Source: Posidoniimonas corsicana (lineage in GTDB: Bacteria > Planctomycetota > Planctomycetia > Pirellulales > Lacipirellulaceae). Taken from it: 64,000 nt of DNA. The position numbers and the translations under genes were made by a program. Where the stretch lies: NCBI RefSeq assembly GCF_007859765.1, contig NZ_SIHJ01000001.1:3823156-3887155 (forward strand), in the 5' to 3' direction. The notes below the pieces were generated by a model. The model searched no databases, was not told where the DNA came from, and saw nothing but the letters and a program-made list of their open reading frames with translations. Shown piece by piece: positions 1 through 8,546 of the stretch (the first letter of the stretch is position 1; every line of letters starts with the position of its first letter).

Positions 1-3000
1 TCATCCGGTCCAGCGCGATGCCGGTCTGGCCGGTCGCCGTGTTCATGGTCACGGTGCGCGACAGCTCGGCCGGCTGCGGCGAGTCGGGGCTGTTGGGGTT
101 GTAGACCTCAACAAACAGCGTGCCGAGCGGGCGGAGCCGCTGGTCCATGTTGGGGTCGGGGTTGGTGTTGGGGTTGGCGTTCCCGCCGGTCGGAGCGATG
201 AGCTCGTTCTCCTGGCCCGGGTTGGGGCCGTCGTTGGGGGTGAAGCCCTCCAGGTCCTCGGTGCGGCGGTCGTGGGTGGCGAAGGTCTCGGTCAGGAGCA
301 ACTCGGGCCGCTCCATGCCCCACACCAGGCCGCGGGTGGCGTTGTGGGCCAGGGCGGAATTACCACTCTGGTTGCCCCAGCCGCCGGCGGAGACCACGCG
401 GTACTGGCCGAGGTTCTCGTTGGTGCTGGGGTCGCCGTCGATGGGGTGGATCTGGGGGTTGGTCGTGCCGCCGCGTCGCCCCACCGAGCCGACTACGTTC
501 CAGCCGTCCCACGGGTTCTCGTCGTACTCGAACGGGGTGCAGACGGCGTCCGCGTCGCGCATGTCGGCGCAGTTGATGGCCCACTGCGCGATCCGCCGGC
601 AGGTGAGCTTCCGCCACGCAAGCCGGCGGCCCTCCTGCTTCTGGGCGGCCGACGCGGTGGGCGTGCCGTCCAGTTCGGCGTCGCCGGCGAGCGACTGGGC
701 GATCTTCCAGGCCATGCTCGGCTCGCGCTGCGAGTTCGCGTTCAGCCCGGCGTCCGGGTCGAGGTACTCCAGCACCTGCGCGTCGCGCTTGTCGAACGGC
801 GCCAGGTACTGCTCTTCCATCAGCAATAGCGCCATGCAGTACAGGTGGCGGGCGTAGAGCTGGCGGGCCATGTTGGCGTCGTCGTGGATGACTTCGCCTC
901 CCGGCAGGGTGGCGCCACGGCCGTTGGCGTCCTTGCCGAAGGTGTAGTCGAAGGGGTACGAGAGCGTCGGGTCCAACGACTGGTGGGGCAGACGGTCCAT
1001 GCTGCCTTGGAAAGCGTTGGCGCCGTTCTGTTCGAGGTGCCTCGAGAAATTGCCGTTGTCGTCCGCGATCCAGGGCTCGCCGGCTTCCAGCGGCTCGTCC
1101 ACGACGCCATTGTTGTTGTTGTCGCGGCCGTCGCCGAAGGGGCGGTTGAGGTCCATCTTCAGGCCGGCCATCACTTCCGGGGCTAACAGGCCGCCGAACG
1201 ACGCCCGCCGCTCGTAGTTCTGTACCCCGCCAAGACGCATGCTGAGGATCTCGTCGGTGGTGCGGGCGCCGCCGTCGATAATGCGGCTGACGGCCTCGGC
1301 GACCTCGGGGTCGGACGCCAGGGCGAGAACGTTTACGACGCCCTGCCGCTTCAGCTCGAGCACGATGCGGTACCGCAGGTAGTCCACCAGCCGCGCGCCG
1401 GCGGGGACCGGCTCGCCCATGACCACCGCGTAATCGTCCACGTCGGCGTCCCACGCAGCCTGGCGGTCGACGGTGGGGTCCACGTACGGCAGGTCGGAGT
1501 CGTTGGTTGGGATGCCGGGCAGGCCGTCGGCGCCGGCGACCAGCCGCGCGGTCCAGTCCTCATTAGTCGAGGGGATGTCGAAGCTCTCGGTCGTGACCGA
1601 GCGGCTGTTGGTGGCGGCCTCGATCTGGGCCTGCAGCAGCTGCGCGGGCGAGGGCTGCACGCCGCTGGTGGCGTCCGGGTTGGCGGCGGTGAGCTGGTAG
1701 CCCTGCACGGTCAGCTTCTGGGGGTCGAACGCGTCGACCAGGTTCCAGAGCCGGTCGGGCAGCCGCGCGGCGTCGGCGTCGAACGAGCGGAGGATCCGCT
1801 CCAGCTCGCCCGGCGAGAAGGGCGCGTCGTCGTCGATCGTGCCGACGCCGCCGTACGCGTTGGTCACGTCCAGCAGGTCCGCCACGTGGTCACGCCGCGA
1901 GTGGTTCATCAGGTCCAGCTCGTACGGCGAGTCGGTCTTGAGCTGGGTCGAGCCGCCGGCGTACACCTCGTACTGCGGCTCGAAGATCGGCTGGCCGGTG
2001 TAGTCGATCCCCACGGCGAACTTGGACCGCAGGTCCGGCATGCTCGCGAAGCCGCTGCGCGTGGCCCGCGGGTGGGCGGGCGTGTACTCGGGGTAGTCGT
2101 GCTTCTCGAGCGCCGCCAGCACGTCGAGGGTCGCCGGCGTCAGCGCCGGGTTGTACGGCGTTCCGGGCGCCACGGTCATCTGGTTGTTCATCAACACAGA
2201 CGCCTGCGAGCCGTAGCGGCCCCACACCACCGGGCTGCTGGTGGCGGCCGAGCTGGCGCCCGTGTTCAGGCCGGGGCGGCCGGCGAACAGCCGCGCAAGG
2301 TCGTCGTAGCCGTAGTTGCCCACCCGGCCTGGGTAGCTGCGGGGCAGCTCGGGCGAGAGCACCGGGCGGAGCGTGATGTCGCCCGGGCCCCAGCCGCTGC
2401 CGTGCGGCAGGATGTCGGAGCTGAGAATCGCGGAGACAACACCGTTGGGGTCGGGGGTGGCGTCGCCGGCCAGGTTGCCGCCCGCGCGGCCGGTTGGCGT
2501 GCGTTGCAGCCGGCGGCCGTTGTCCCGGTTGCGTGAGTTGTCCAGCGTCTCGCTGGCCATGTGGTCGGTCGAGCCGTGCGCGTTGAGGTTCAGCCGCCCG
2601 TCGAGGTCCTGCACCAGGATGGCGAACAGCGGCCGGTAGAGCCGCCCGTCCTCGGTCCGCTGGACCGGCATGCCGAGGTCGACCCAGATGCTGTCGGGGA
2701 TGCCGTCGCCGTTGTTGTCCACGTCCCACGGCCCGGCGACCTCGAACGACGGGAAGGTGATCGAGTCGCCATAGACCATCGAGTTGGTCGAGTTGAGATC
2801 GACATTGCTTGCCGTGTACGTGGCGAACACGTTGCCCCCGGTGAAGCCGGGGTGGTCCTCCGGCAGCGGACGGAGGATGTACTTGCGCTTGAAGGCCACA
2901 ATCTGCGCGGCCACGTTGGTCGTGATGCTGCCCCACTCGTCGCCGGTTCCAGGAAGAAGGTCCGGCCCGTAAGGCTGGAGAATCGCCTTTACGCGTAGGT

Positions 3001-4453
3001 TGTTGTCCGAGACCGCCGCCATCAACCAAGGCGAGTTCCAGAGCTTGTGCAGCCAGTAGTTCACCAGCGCCGGCCGGTGGTAGGACGGGATCGGCAGGCC
3101 TTCGAGGTCGAGGCGCTCAATAACGCCACGACGCGATTCTCGAAAGAATCGATCGCACTCAATGGGACCGACAGTTGAATTCAAAGTAACCACCCGCCCG
3201 CGCCAACGCGGACGCTGCGGGTTGCTGGCCAGGAACATGTTCTGGAAGTCGGGCGCGTCGTAGGACTCGTCGGCGTCACCGGGGCCGACGAAGTGCTGGT
3301 AGAGCGAGTTGAGCGCCGTGAACGAGTTCTGGTTGTGGCCGAAGAAGGGGTCCTCGTTGGTGAGCGGCGCCGACGCGACACCCGCGCGCCGCCCACCCTG
3401 ATTCAAGGCGAAGTGCGACGCCAACGCCGGCGTGAAGTACCGCGAGTGCGGGGCGAGGGCGGTCTCCATGCCGACGTGCTGACCGGAGACGAGCTGCAGC
3501 CGCTCCATCGTCGTGAGCCGCGCGGCGGCCGGGTTGCTCAGCAGGTCGAGGCCCACGCCCGAACCGTTGAACGGGCGGCCGTTGACCATGAACGTGTGGC
3601 CGACCAGGCCGGTGCTCGTGGCGTCGATCAGGTCGTGCTGCGCGCCGTTGACCGCCGGCACGCCGGCGGGCAGACGCAGCAGGCCGCCGTCGGCGCGGGG
3701 GAACGCCATCACGCGGAGGCGGTAGACGTCGTCCGAAGGGTCGTTGGGGGTTTCAAGGTCGAGCCGCTTGTAGTCGATAATCCGCGTCGACTGCCCCTTG
3801 GCCGGGCCGCTCAGCATCGTCAGCAGGCAGCCGTTGTAGTAGCCGTCGATCCGCGAGAGCGTGTGGTCAACCGGGACGCCGTCGGCGCTCGGCTCGAGCC
3901 CCACCACGAAGTCGGGCGTGAGCGCCTGCGTCTGCGCTGCGGCCTGGGTGTCCGCCGGCGTGCCGTTGATGTCGTCGCGGACGTAGATGTCGATGAGCTG
4001 CCCCAGCGTCGGGCCGCCATTGCCCGCGGTGTCTTCGGAGAAGCGCGACACGTACTGCACATTGAGGCCATTGAATCCCTGATCCAGCCGCGTGGCGTTG
4101 TACGGGGTCACTCCCGCAAACACGTTCGCCACAAACCCGTCCGTCCCGTAGGCGTCGCGCAGCAGGCTGTGGTAGCGGATGGCGGAGTTGCGGTCGTTGG
4201 TGTCGCGCAGCACCTGGCGCAGCGCGCGGTCCAGGAGGTCGGCCTGCTGGGGCGCCGCCACGTTGGCCTTGGCGCCGGCGCGCGCCGCGTCGCTGACGCG
4301 GCTGCCGGTCAGCACGAAGGCGGTGCCGACCAGCATGAACATCACGAGGATGCTCAGCACGATCAAGAGCAGCACGCCCCGCCGGCCACGGGCCCGCCGG
4401 GTCGCGTTGCGGCGGCGGAGGATCTGTCGGTCGCGTTCTTCTCGGGTACTCAT
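1..4453 (-). CDS. Giant GspK/PilX-like pseudopilin, 3' end beyond the window
   Basis: This frame opens at ATG 4453 and stays open to the left edge, giving 1,484 codons without a stop. A strong Shine-Dalgarno (GAGGAGAG) lies 8 nt upstream of the ATG. The N-terminus is a basic 26-residue leader ending RGRRG, followed by VLLLIVLSILVMFMLVG, a hydrophobic helix. This matches GspK/PilX minor pseudopilins, which have G before V-x-L-L and no glutamate at position +5. The remainder looks extracytoplasmic and is rich in Asn, Asp and Pro, with acidic loops such as DVDNNGDGIPD (about 2,700) and DGRDNNNNGVVDEP (about 1,110) that resemble calcium-binding loops. It is the last visible gene of the pilus/secretion operon, about 100 bp after the PilV-like gene. 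GspK proteins are normally about 300 aa, so this is several times too long. The family call rests on the N-terminus and context only. Confidence 0.8.
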   Translation of the reverse strand, partial: MSTREERDRQILRRRNATRRARGRRGVLLLIVLSILVMFMLVGTAFVLTGSRVSDAARAGAKANVAAPQQADLLDRALRQVLRDTNDRNSAIRYHSLLRDAYGTDGFVANVFAGVTPYNATRLDQGFNGLNVQYVSRFSEDTAGNGGPTLGQLIDIYVRDDINGTPADTQAAAQTQALTPDFVVGLEPSADGVPVDHTLSRIDGYYNGCLLTMLSGPAKGQSTRIIDYKRLDLETPNDPSDDVYRLRVMAFPRADGGLLRLPAGVPAVNGAQHDLIDATSTGLVGHTFMVNGRPFNGSGVGLDLLSNPAAARLTTMERLQLVSGQHVGMETALAPHSRYFTPALASHFALNQGGRRAGVASAPLTNEDPFFGHNQNSFTALNSLYQHFVGPGDADESYDAPDFQNMFLASNPQRPRWRGRVVTLNSTVGPIECDRFFRESRRGVIERLDLEGLPIPSYHRPALVNYWLHKLWNSPWLMAAVSDNNLRVKAILQPYGPDLLPGTGDEWGSITTNVAAQIVAFKRKYILRPLPEDHPGFTGGNVFATYTASNVDLNSTNSMVYGDSITFPSFEVAGPWDVDNNGDGIPDSIWVDLGMPVQRTEDGRLYRPLFAILVQDLDGRLNLNAHGSTDHMASETLDNSRNRDNGRRLQRTPTGRAGGNLAGDATPDPNGVVSAILSSDILPHGSGWGPGDITLRPVLSPELPRSYPGRVGNYGYDDLARLFAGRPGLNTGASSAATSSPVVWGRYGSQASVLMNNQMTVAPGTPYNPALTPATLDVLAALEKHDYPEYTPAHPRATRSGFASMPDLRSKFAVGIDYTGQPIFEPQYEVYAGGSTQLKTDSPYELDLMNHSRRDHVADLLDVTNAYGGVGTIDDDAPFSPGELERILRSFDADAARLPDRLWNLVDAFDPQKLTVQGYQLTAANPDATSGVQPSPAQLLQAQIEAATNSRSVTTESFDIPSTNEDWTARLVAGADGLPGIPTNDSDLPYVDPTVDRQAAWDADVDDYAVVMGEPVPAGARLVDYLRYRIVLELKRQGVVNVLALASDPEVAEAVSRIIDGGARTTDEILSMRLGGVQNYERRASFGGLLAPEVMAGLKMDLNRPFGDGRDNNNNGVVDEPLEAGEPWIADDNGNFSRHLEQNGANAFQGSMDRLPHQSLDPTLSYPFDYTFGKDANGRGATLPGGEVIHDDANMARQLYARHLYCMALLLMEEQYLAPFDKRDAQVLEYLDPDAGLNANSQREPSMAWKIAQSLAGDAELDGTPTASAAQKQEGRRLAWRKLTCRRIAQWAINCADMRDADAVCTPFEYDENPWDGWNVVGSVGRRGGTTNPQIHPIDGDPSTNENLGQYRVVSAGGWGNQSGNSALAHNATRGLVWGMERPELLLTETFATHDRRTEDLEGFTPNDGPNPGQENELIAPTGGNANPNTNPDPNMDQRLRPLGTLFVEVYNPNSPDSPQPAELSRTVTMNTATGQTGIALDRM

Positions 4454-4551
4454 ATCGGTTCTCTCCTCAGGAGCGTCTGGCCCGCTCGCAAGAGGGATGG
4501 TTCGCTGGGCGCCGCCCGGGTTCCGGGCCGGGCGGCGGGGGTCGTGTTCGC

Positions 4552-6069
4552 TCAGTCGGCCCAGGCCGTGCCGGCCTCGAGCCGCATGGTGCGCGTGTAG
4601 GCGCCGACTGCGCCGTCAAGGATCAAGACGCGGAGGTCGTCCTGCACAACCGACGGATCGCCGCCGTAGTCTGCGGATAAGCCGGGCTCGACCTGCGAGC
4701 GCGTCGAGGCCGCCCAGGGCCAGTCCGGCCCGCGTAGCGCGAGCGTCGGGCCGAGGTAGACCGTCCCGCTGACCTTCTTGGCGTCGTCGTCGTTGAGCGC
4801 GACCACGCGGTACCACTGGGCGTACAGCAGCGGCCGCGCGGGCGTTGAGTTCGGGTCTGGGCCGTACACCATCACGTACTGCCCGGCCTTGAGGTCCTTC
4901 CACGGCAGGTTGTCCGCGAGGGTGTTGCTGAACTGGTCGATCTGCGTCTGTCTGCGGGTGAACAGCCGCAGCTCGCCGCCGCTGGGGCCGCCCGACACCA
5001 CCGACCCCAGGCACGTGCGCTCGGCGCGGGCGAGGGTCTCGACGCCGCCGAAACCGTCGCTTGGGTTGTAGGCGTTGAGTGGGCGGCGGTTGAACACCAC
5101 GGCCGTGACGTCGTAGGCCTGGCCGCGGCCGCCGTAGGCGAGCGCGTCGCGTCCCTCCGGCGTGCGGGGCACCACGCTGACGAGGTAGCTGTAGTGCAGG
5201 TCGGCCTGTCGGCTGAGCGGCCCGCCGCTGTAGGTCAGCACCCGCTGCTGGGCGGGCCGGTCCGCGCGGTCGCCGAGTTCGACGGCCAAGTCGTCGCTCA
5301 TAGCGACCAGCTCGTCCGCCATCGCGAGCGGCACGGGCGCCACGCCCGACACCGTGTTGCCGGACGGGCGGCCTACGCTGACGCGGTTGATCGCCGCGGT
5401 GCTCAGCCACGGGCTCCACCATACCCGGTTGAGCATGGTGATCGGCGCGAAGCTCTGGGTCGACGCGGGAACGGTGCGGAGCGACTCGGCGCTCGTGTAC
5501 TGGTTCGGGCCGCTCACGCCCGACGCGACGCCGAACGGGTCGACAAAGAACAGCGACCCGGCGTGGTGGTTGAGCGCCTGGTAGGCCGCGACCTGGTTGG
5601 TCCCACCGGTGTTCCACGTGCGGTAGGTCGCGTGGGCCAGCCGGTCGCGGAGGTCTTTTGCGAAGGGGCGGGTAAACGTGCCGTTGACCCGGCTGCCCGG
5701 ACGGATCGCCCCGCCCCACGGGTTGGGCCGGCTGCCCCCATCGACGAGCTCGTAGCTGACCCAGTTCTCTGGGTCGACCAGGCCGCGGGTGACGGCGTCG
5801 TTCAGCGCGACGGCGGCCGCGGCGTCGGCGCGGTCGGACACCTCGGCACGCTGCGCGTAGAACGCGCCTACCGGGAACAGCGCCGCCACGCCCAGGATGC
5901 CGATTGTCAGCACGCCCATCGAGATCAGCACCTCGATCAGCGTGATCGCGCTGCGGGGCGGGAACGCCGAGCGGAGCCGGGGCAGGGGCCGCCGCGCGGA
6001 GCGGTCCCGCGGCGCGCGTGTGTTGCACGCCGCTGTCGGTCCGCCGGGTCTGTTCATCAAAATAGCCAT
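4552..6069 (-). CDS. PilV/GspI-like pseudopilin, 505 aa
   Basis: The protein has a prepilin N-terminus: a long basic leader ending in PPRSA, then ITLIEVLISMGVLTIGILG, with the conserved glutamate at +5 of the mature protein. The helix continues into AALFPVGAFYAQRAE, typical of PilV/GspI-like subunits. The C-terminal 450 residues form an exported domain I do not recognise. The start at ATG 6069 is preceded by a purine stretch (AGAGAAG); a second ATG four codons in has no such site. The gene lies 46 bp after the preceding pseudopilin and about 100 bp before the giant GspK-like gene, so it belongs to the same operon. Minor pseudopilins are normally 100-200 aa, so this one is unusually long. Confidence 0.82.
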   Translation of the reverse strand: MAILMNRPGGPTAACNTRAPRDRSARRPLPRLRSAFPPRSAITLIEVLISMGVLTIGILGVAALFPVGAFYAQRAEVSDRADAAAAVALNDAVTRGLVDPENWVSYELVDGGSRPNPWGGAIRPGSRVNGTFTRPFAKDLRDRLAHATYRTWNTGGTNQVAAYQALNHHAGSLFFVDPFGVASGVSGPNQYTSAESLRTVPASTQSFAPITMLNRVWWSPWLSTAAINRVSVGRPSGNTVSGVAPVPLAMADELVAMSDDLAVELGDRADRPAQQRVLTYSGGPLSRQADLHYSYLVSVVPRTPEGRDALAYGGRGQAYDVTAVVFNRRPLNAYNPSDGFGGVETLARAERTCLGSVVSGGPSGGELRLFTRRQTQIDQFSNTLADNLPWKDLKAGQYVMVYGPDPNSTPARPLLYAQWYRVVALNDDDAKKVSGTVYLGPTLALRGPDWPWAASTRSQVEPGLSADYGGDPSVVQDDLRVLILDGAVGAYTRTMRLEAGTAWAD

Positions 6070-6115
6070 TGCTTCTCTGAGTCTCTTTGCGCCCCTGTCG
6101 GCTCCCCGCTATCCG

Positions 6116-7480
6116 CTACTTGCCGCCCTGCGAGACGGCCTGGCGGGCGAACTCGCGGGCGGCGGTGATCTCTAGGTCGCGGCGCTGCGACACGTTGGCG
6201 TTCGCCGCGAACTGTGTCGGCTCGACGAACGCGTTCTCGACCGTGGCGACCGCGCCGGTCTGGGCGCCGACCACCACCCAGCGGGCGTCGCCGTTGAGCC
6301 AGTTGAACGTGTCCTTCAGGTCCTGCTTGTCGCGGTCGCTGCCGGTGAAACCGGCGAACGTGTCTTCCGGCGCCGGAATGTTCTCCCGCAGCCCCACCAG
6401 CAGGAACAGGTTGCTGCTGACCAGCGTCCGCTCGGCGCCCGCGCCCTGCAGCGCCACGTTCAGGTAGGCCTCGTTCATCGCGCCCTCGGGCGTGAACATC
6501 ACGATCACGTCGTCCGGGTTGTTGTTGGGGGTGGGCGTGCCGCTCGAGTCGGTGCGGTACGGGTCGTGCAGCCGCAGCCCGCTGCCGAAGCCGGAGGCCT
6601 CGAGGTCGATGGCGGTCTTCTCGTTCATCAGCAGCGGTTCGCCCGACGCCTTGGTCGGTTGGCGGAGGATCTTGTAGCGGAGCGGCTCGGTCCAGAACGG
6701 CGCAGCCCAGGTTGCAGTATCGGTGACACGATTCCCGTTTCCGTCATAGACGAGGTTCAGCAGCTGGCTATAGCCGCTGTTTGGAGCGGGGCCTCCGGAT
6801 ACCTGGAACGTGTTCAGGTTGCCGGACACGACCTTCGCGCCCATTGTTGAGTCGGTGTCGGTGTAGAAACCCTGATCGTTCCGCGGGCTGGTCTCGTCGT
6901 TGAATTCAAGAAGCAAATCGCCGACCTGAACGCGATCACCAACCCTGATGACTGCCGGCAGCGGATCAATGTCGTAACCAGGTGGCAGCGGCACCGGATC
7001 GTTCATGTCGCCGCGCGTGACGAAACGGACATTCACTTGCCCGGGCACCAACACGCCGGCGGTGTTTGTGTCGTACGAGAGCATTACCCGCGAGTTCGAA
7101 TCGAAACCCGCGTAGGGGGGCTGCTGCTCGACGTAGTACAGCTCGAGGCAGACGCCGTTGTCCTCGGCGCTGCCGGTGTCGCGGGAGAGCTTCTTGAACG
7201 CCACGCCGAACGGGCGGCCGGTCTCGCGGGCGCGGGTCTTGGCGCCGGCGATGAACGTGTTGACCGCGCGGGCCGCCTCGCGGAGCCGGCGGGAGTCGTC
7301 GGCCGGCGCGATCACCGGGATCGCCGCGCCCAGCAGGATCGCCATGATGGTGATGACCACCAGGAGCTCGACCAGGGTCATGGCGGATCGGGGATTGCGG
7401 ATTGCGGACTGCGGACTGAACCGCGCACAGCGGCCGCCCTCGCAACAATCCGCAATCTGCAATCCGCAGTCCGAAATCAT
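6116..7480 (-). CDS. Prepilin-type pseudopilin (GspH/FimT-like), 454 aa
   Basis: The mature protein starts MTLVELLVVITIMAIL, a canonical type IV prepilin helix with E at +5, followed by an exported domain beginning ADDSRRLREAARAVNTFI, which resembles GspH/FimT proteins. The ATG at 7480 follows the upstream stop codon by a single base and has GGAAGG 4 nt upstream, so it is translationally coupled. The leader is therefore 33 residues, and nearly all of it is encoded by two opposed arrays of 7-bp repeats (see the repeat at 7381-7477), producing the stretch PQSAIRNPRSA before the cleavage point. An alternative start at ATG 7381 would leave no leader peptide, so it is unlikely. Family members are usually about 170 aa, so the exported part is large. 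Confidence 0.82.
   Translation of the reverse strand: MISDCGLQIADCCEGGRCARFSPQSAIRNPRSAMTLVELLVVITIMAILLGAAIPVIAPADDSRRLREAARAVNTFIAGAKTRARETGRPFGVAFKKLSRDTGSAEDNGVCLELYYVEQQPPYAGFDSNSRVMLSYDTNTAGVLVPGQVNVRFVTRGDMNDPVPLPPGYDIDPLPAVIRVGDRVQVGDLLLEFNDETSPRNDQGFYTDTDSTMGAKVVSGNLNTFQVSGGPAPNSGYSQLLNLVYDGNGNRVTDTATWAAPFWTEPLRYKILRQPTKASGEPLLMNEKTAIDLEASGFGSGLRLHDPYRTDSSGTPTPNNNPDDVIVMFTPEGAMNEAYLNVALQGAGAERTLVSSNLFLLVGLRENIPAPEDTFAGFTGSDRDKQDLKDTFNWLNGDARWVVVGAQTGAVATVENAFVEPTQFAANANVSQRRDLEITAAREFARQAVSQGGK
7381..7477. repeat. Opposed arrays of heptanucleotide repeats inside a prepilin leader
   Basis: Positions 7381-7415 are five 7-bp units (consensus TTGCGGA: TGGCGGA, TCGGGGA, TTGCGGA, TTGCGGA, CTGCGGA). 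Positions 7447-7474 are four units in the opposite orientation (AATCCGC, AATCTGC, AATCCGC, AGTCCGA). A spacer of 31 nt separates the arrays, so the whole could fold as a long imperfect hairpin. The outer right edge reads CCGAAAT, which is also the outer edge of the similar element at 42311. The arrays are read in frame as the leader peptide of the pseudopilin gene. Confidence 0.85.
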
Positions 7481-7481
7481 G

Positions 7482-8546
7482 CTACCTTCCGGTGATCAGG
7501 TGGTTGTGGATGTTGTCGGTCGACTCGGAGCGTTCGGCGATGGCGCCGAAGTACTCGTAGGGAGCGCCGGCGCCGCCGTCGGTGTCGACGTACGGGTCGC
7601 TGTTGACGTTGACAAACACCTGGGGGTGGATCAGGCCGTACTCCTGGTCGGGCCCGGCCGAGTAGATCAGCGGCAGCAGCCGGAAGCCGCTCGGGACGTC
7701 CCCCGCAGCGAACGTGTCGACACGGAACAGGTCGAACGGGTCGTGGTCGCGTGACACCGCGAGCTGCACGGCCTGCTCTGGCGTGGGGCTGGGCGTTTCC
7801 TCGGTCGCCATCATGGCCGGGTTGCTGGCAATACGGTCCAGGCCCGCGTAGCTGAGCTGCACGTCGGAGTCGAACCCGGGCGCCCAGCGGATGAACTCGA
7901 TCGGGTTGCCCCAGGAGTCGATGAACTCGGGGGCGCCGTCGCCGTCGGTGTCGCCGATGTCGGTTTCCTTGAACAGGCCGGCCGCCTCGCCGTCGCCGCA
8001 GGCGAGCATGACGATCAGGTACAGGCACTCGGCGCCCTGGTTGGCCAGCAGGTCCTCGACCGAGCCGCCGCTGTCCTGCAGCGACTGGATCGACCGGTTG
8101 TAACGCCGCAGGAACATCGACGACATGGCCGACCGCTGCCGCAGGTACGTGGGGTTGGCCGCCGCGTTCTGGGGGTACTGCGTCAACGCGGTGACCGGCA
8201 GCAGCGTGATGTCGCTCCAGCGGTCGGGCAGGTCCATCTTGAGCTGCTCCCGCGTTGCGAACAGGCGCGCCTTGGCGAGCTCGTTGCGGTTGGTGGAGCT
8301 AGCGACCGCCGCCAGCGTGGCGTCGTTCAGCTCCACCCGGCGGTGCCGGAACGAGTCGTAGTGCTGCGACAGCAGCGTGTGCAGCCGCGTGACGAGCGAC
8401 TCGGTGCGCGACACGCGGGCCGTGTTCATCGCCAGCGTCGACGCGCCCAGCAGCATGCTGGCCAGGATCGCGATGATGGCCATCGTCACGAGCAGCTCCA
8501 CCAGCGTGAAGCCTGTACGCCGAATTGTCCCGCCCGAGTGGTTCAC
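7482..8546 (-). CDS. Prepilin-type pseudopilin, 354 aa
   Basis: A short leader MNHSGGTIRRTG precedes FTLVELLVTMAIIAILASM, a textbook prepilin cleavage site with E at +5. The start is a GTG at 8546 that overlaps the stop of the upstream pseudopilin gene (GTGA), indicating coupled translation. The exported domain carries an acidic loop DTDGDGAPEFIDSWGNPIEF (about 7,890-7,950), like the calcium-binding region of major pseudopilin GspG, where the DxWG(N/R)P motif is typical. This makes it the best GspG-like candidate of the operon, although at 354 aa it is more than twice the usual length. Confidence 0.82.
   Translation of the reverse strand: MNHSGGTIRRTGFTLVELLVTMAIIAILASMLLGASTLAMNTARVSRTESLVTRLHTLLSQHYDSFRHRRVELNDATLAAVASSTNRNELAKARLFATREQLKMDLPDRWSDITLLPVTALTQYPQNAAANPTYLRQRSAMSSMFLRRYNRSIQSLQDSGGSVEDLLANQGAECLYLIVMLACGDGEAAGLFKETDIGDTDGDGAPEFIDSWGNPIEFIRWAPGFDSDVQLSYAGLDRIASNPAMMATEETPSPTPEQAVQLAVSRDHDPFDLFRVDTFAAGDVPSGFRLLPLIYSAGPDQEYGLIHPQVFVNVNSDPYVDTDGGAGAPYEYFGAIAERSESTDNIHNHLITGR

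Noticed and set aside
360-1454. 364-aa minus-strand frame, very rich in Arg and Gly
   Set aside because: It overlaps the giant GspK/PilX-like gene in another frame and has the low-complexity composition of a GC-rich shadow.
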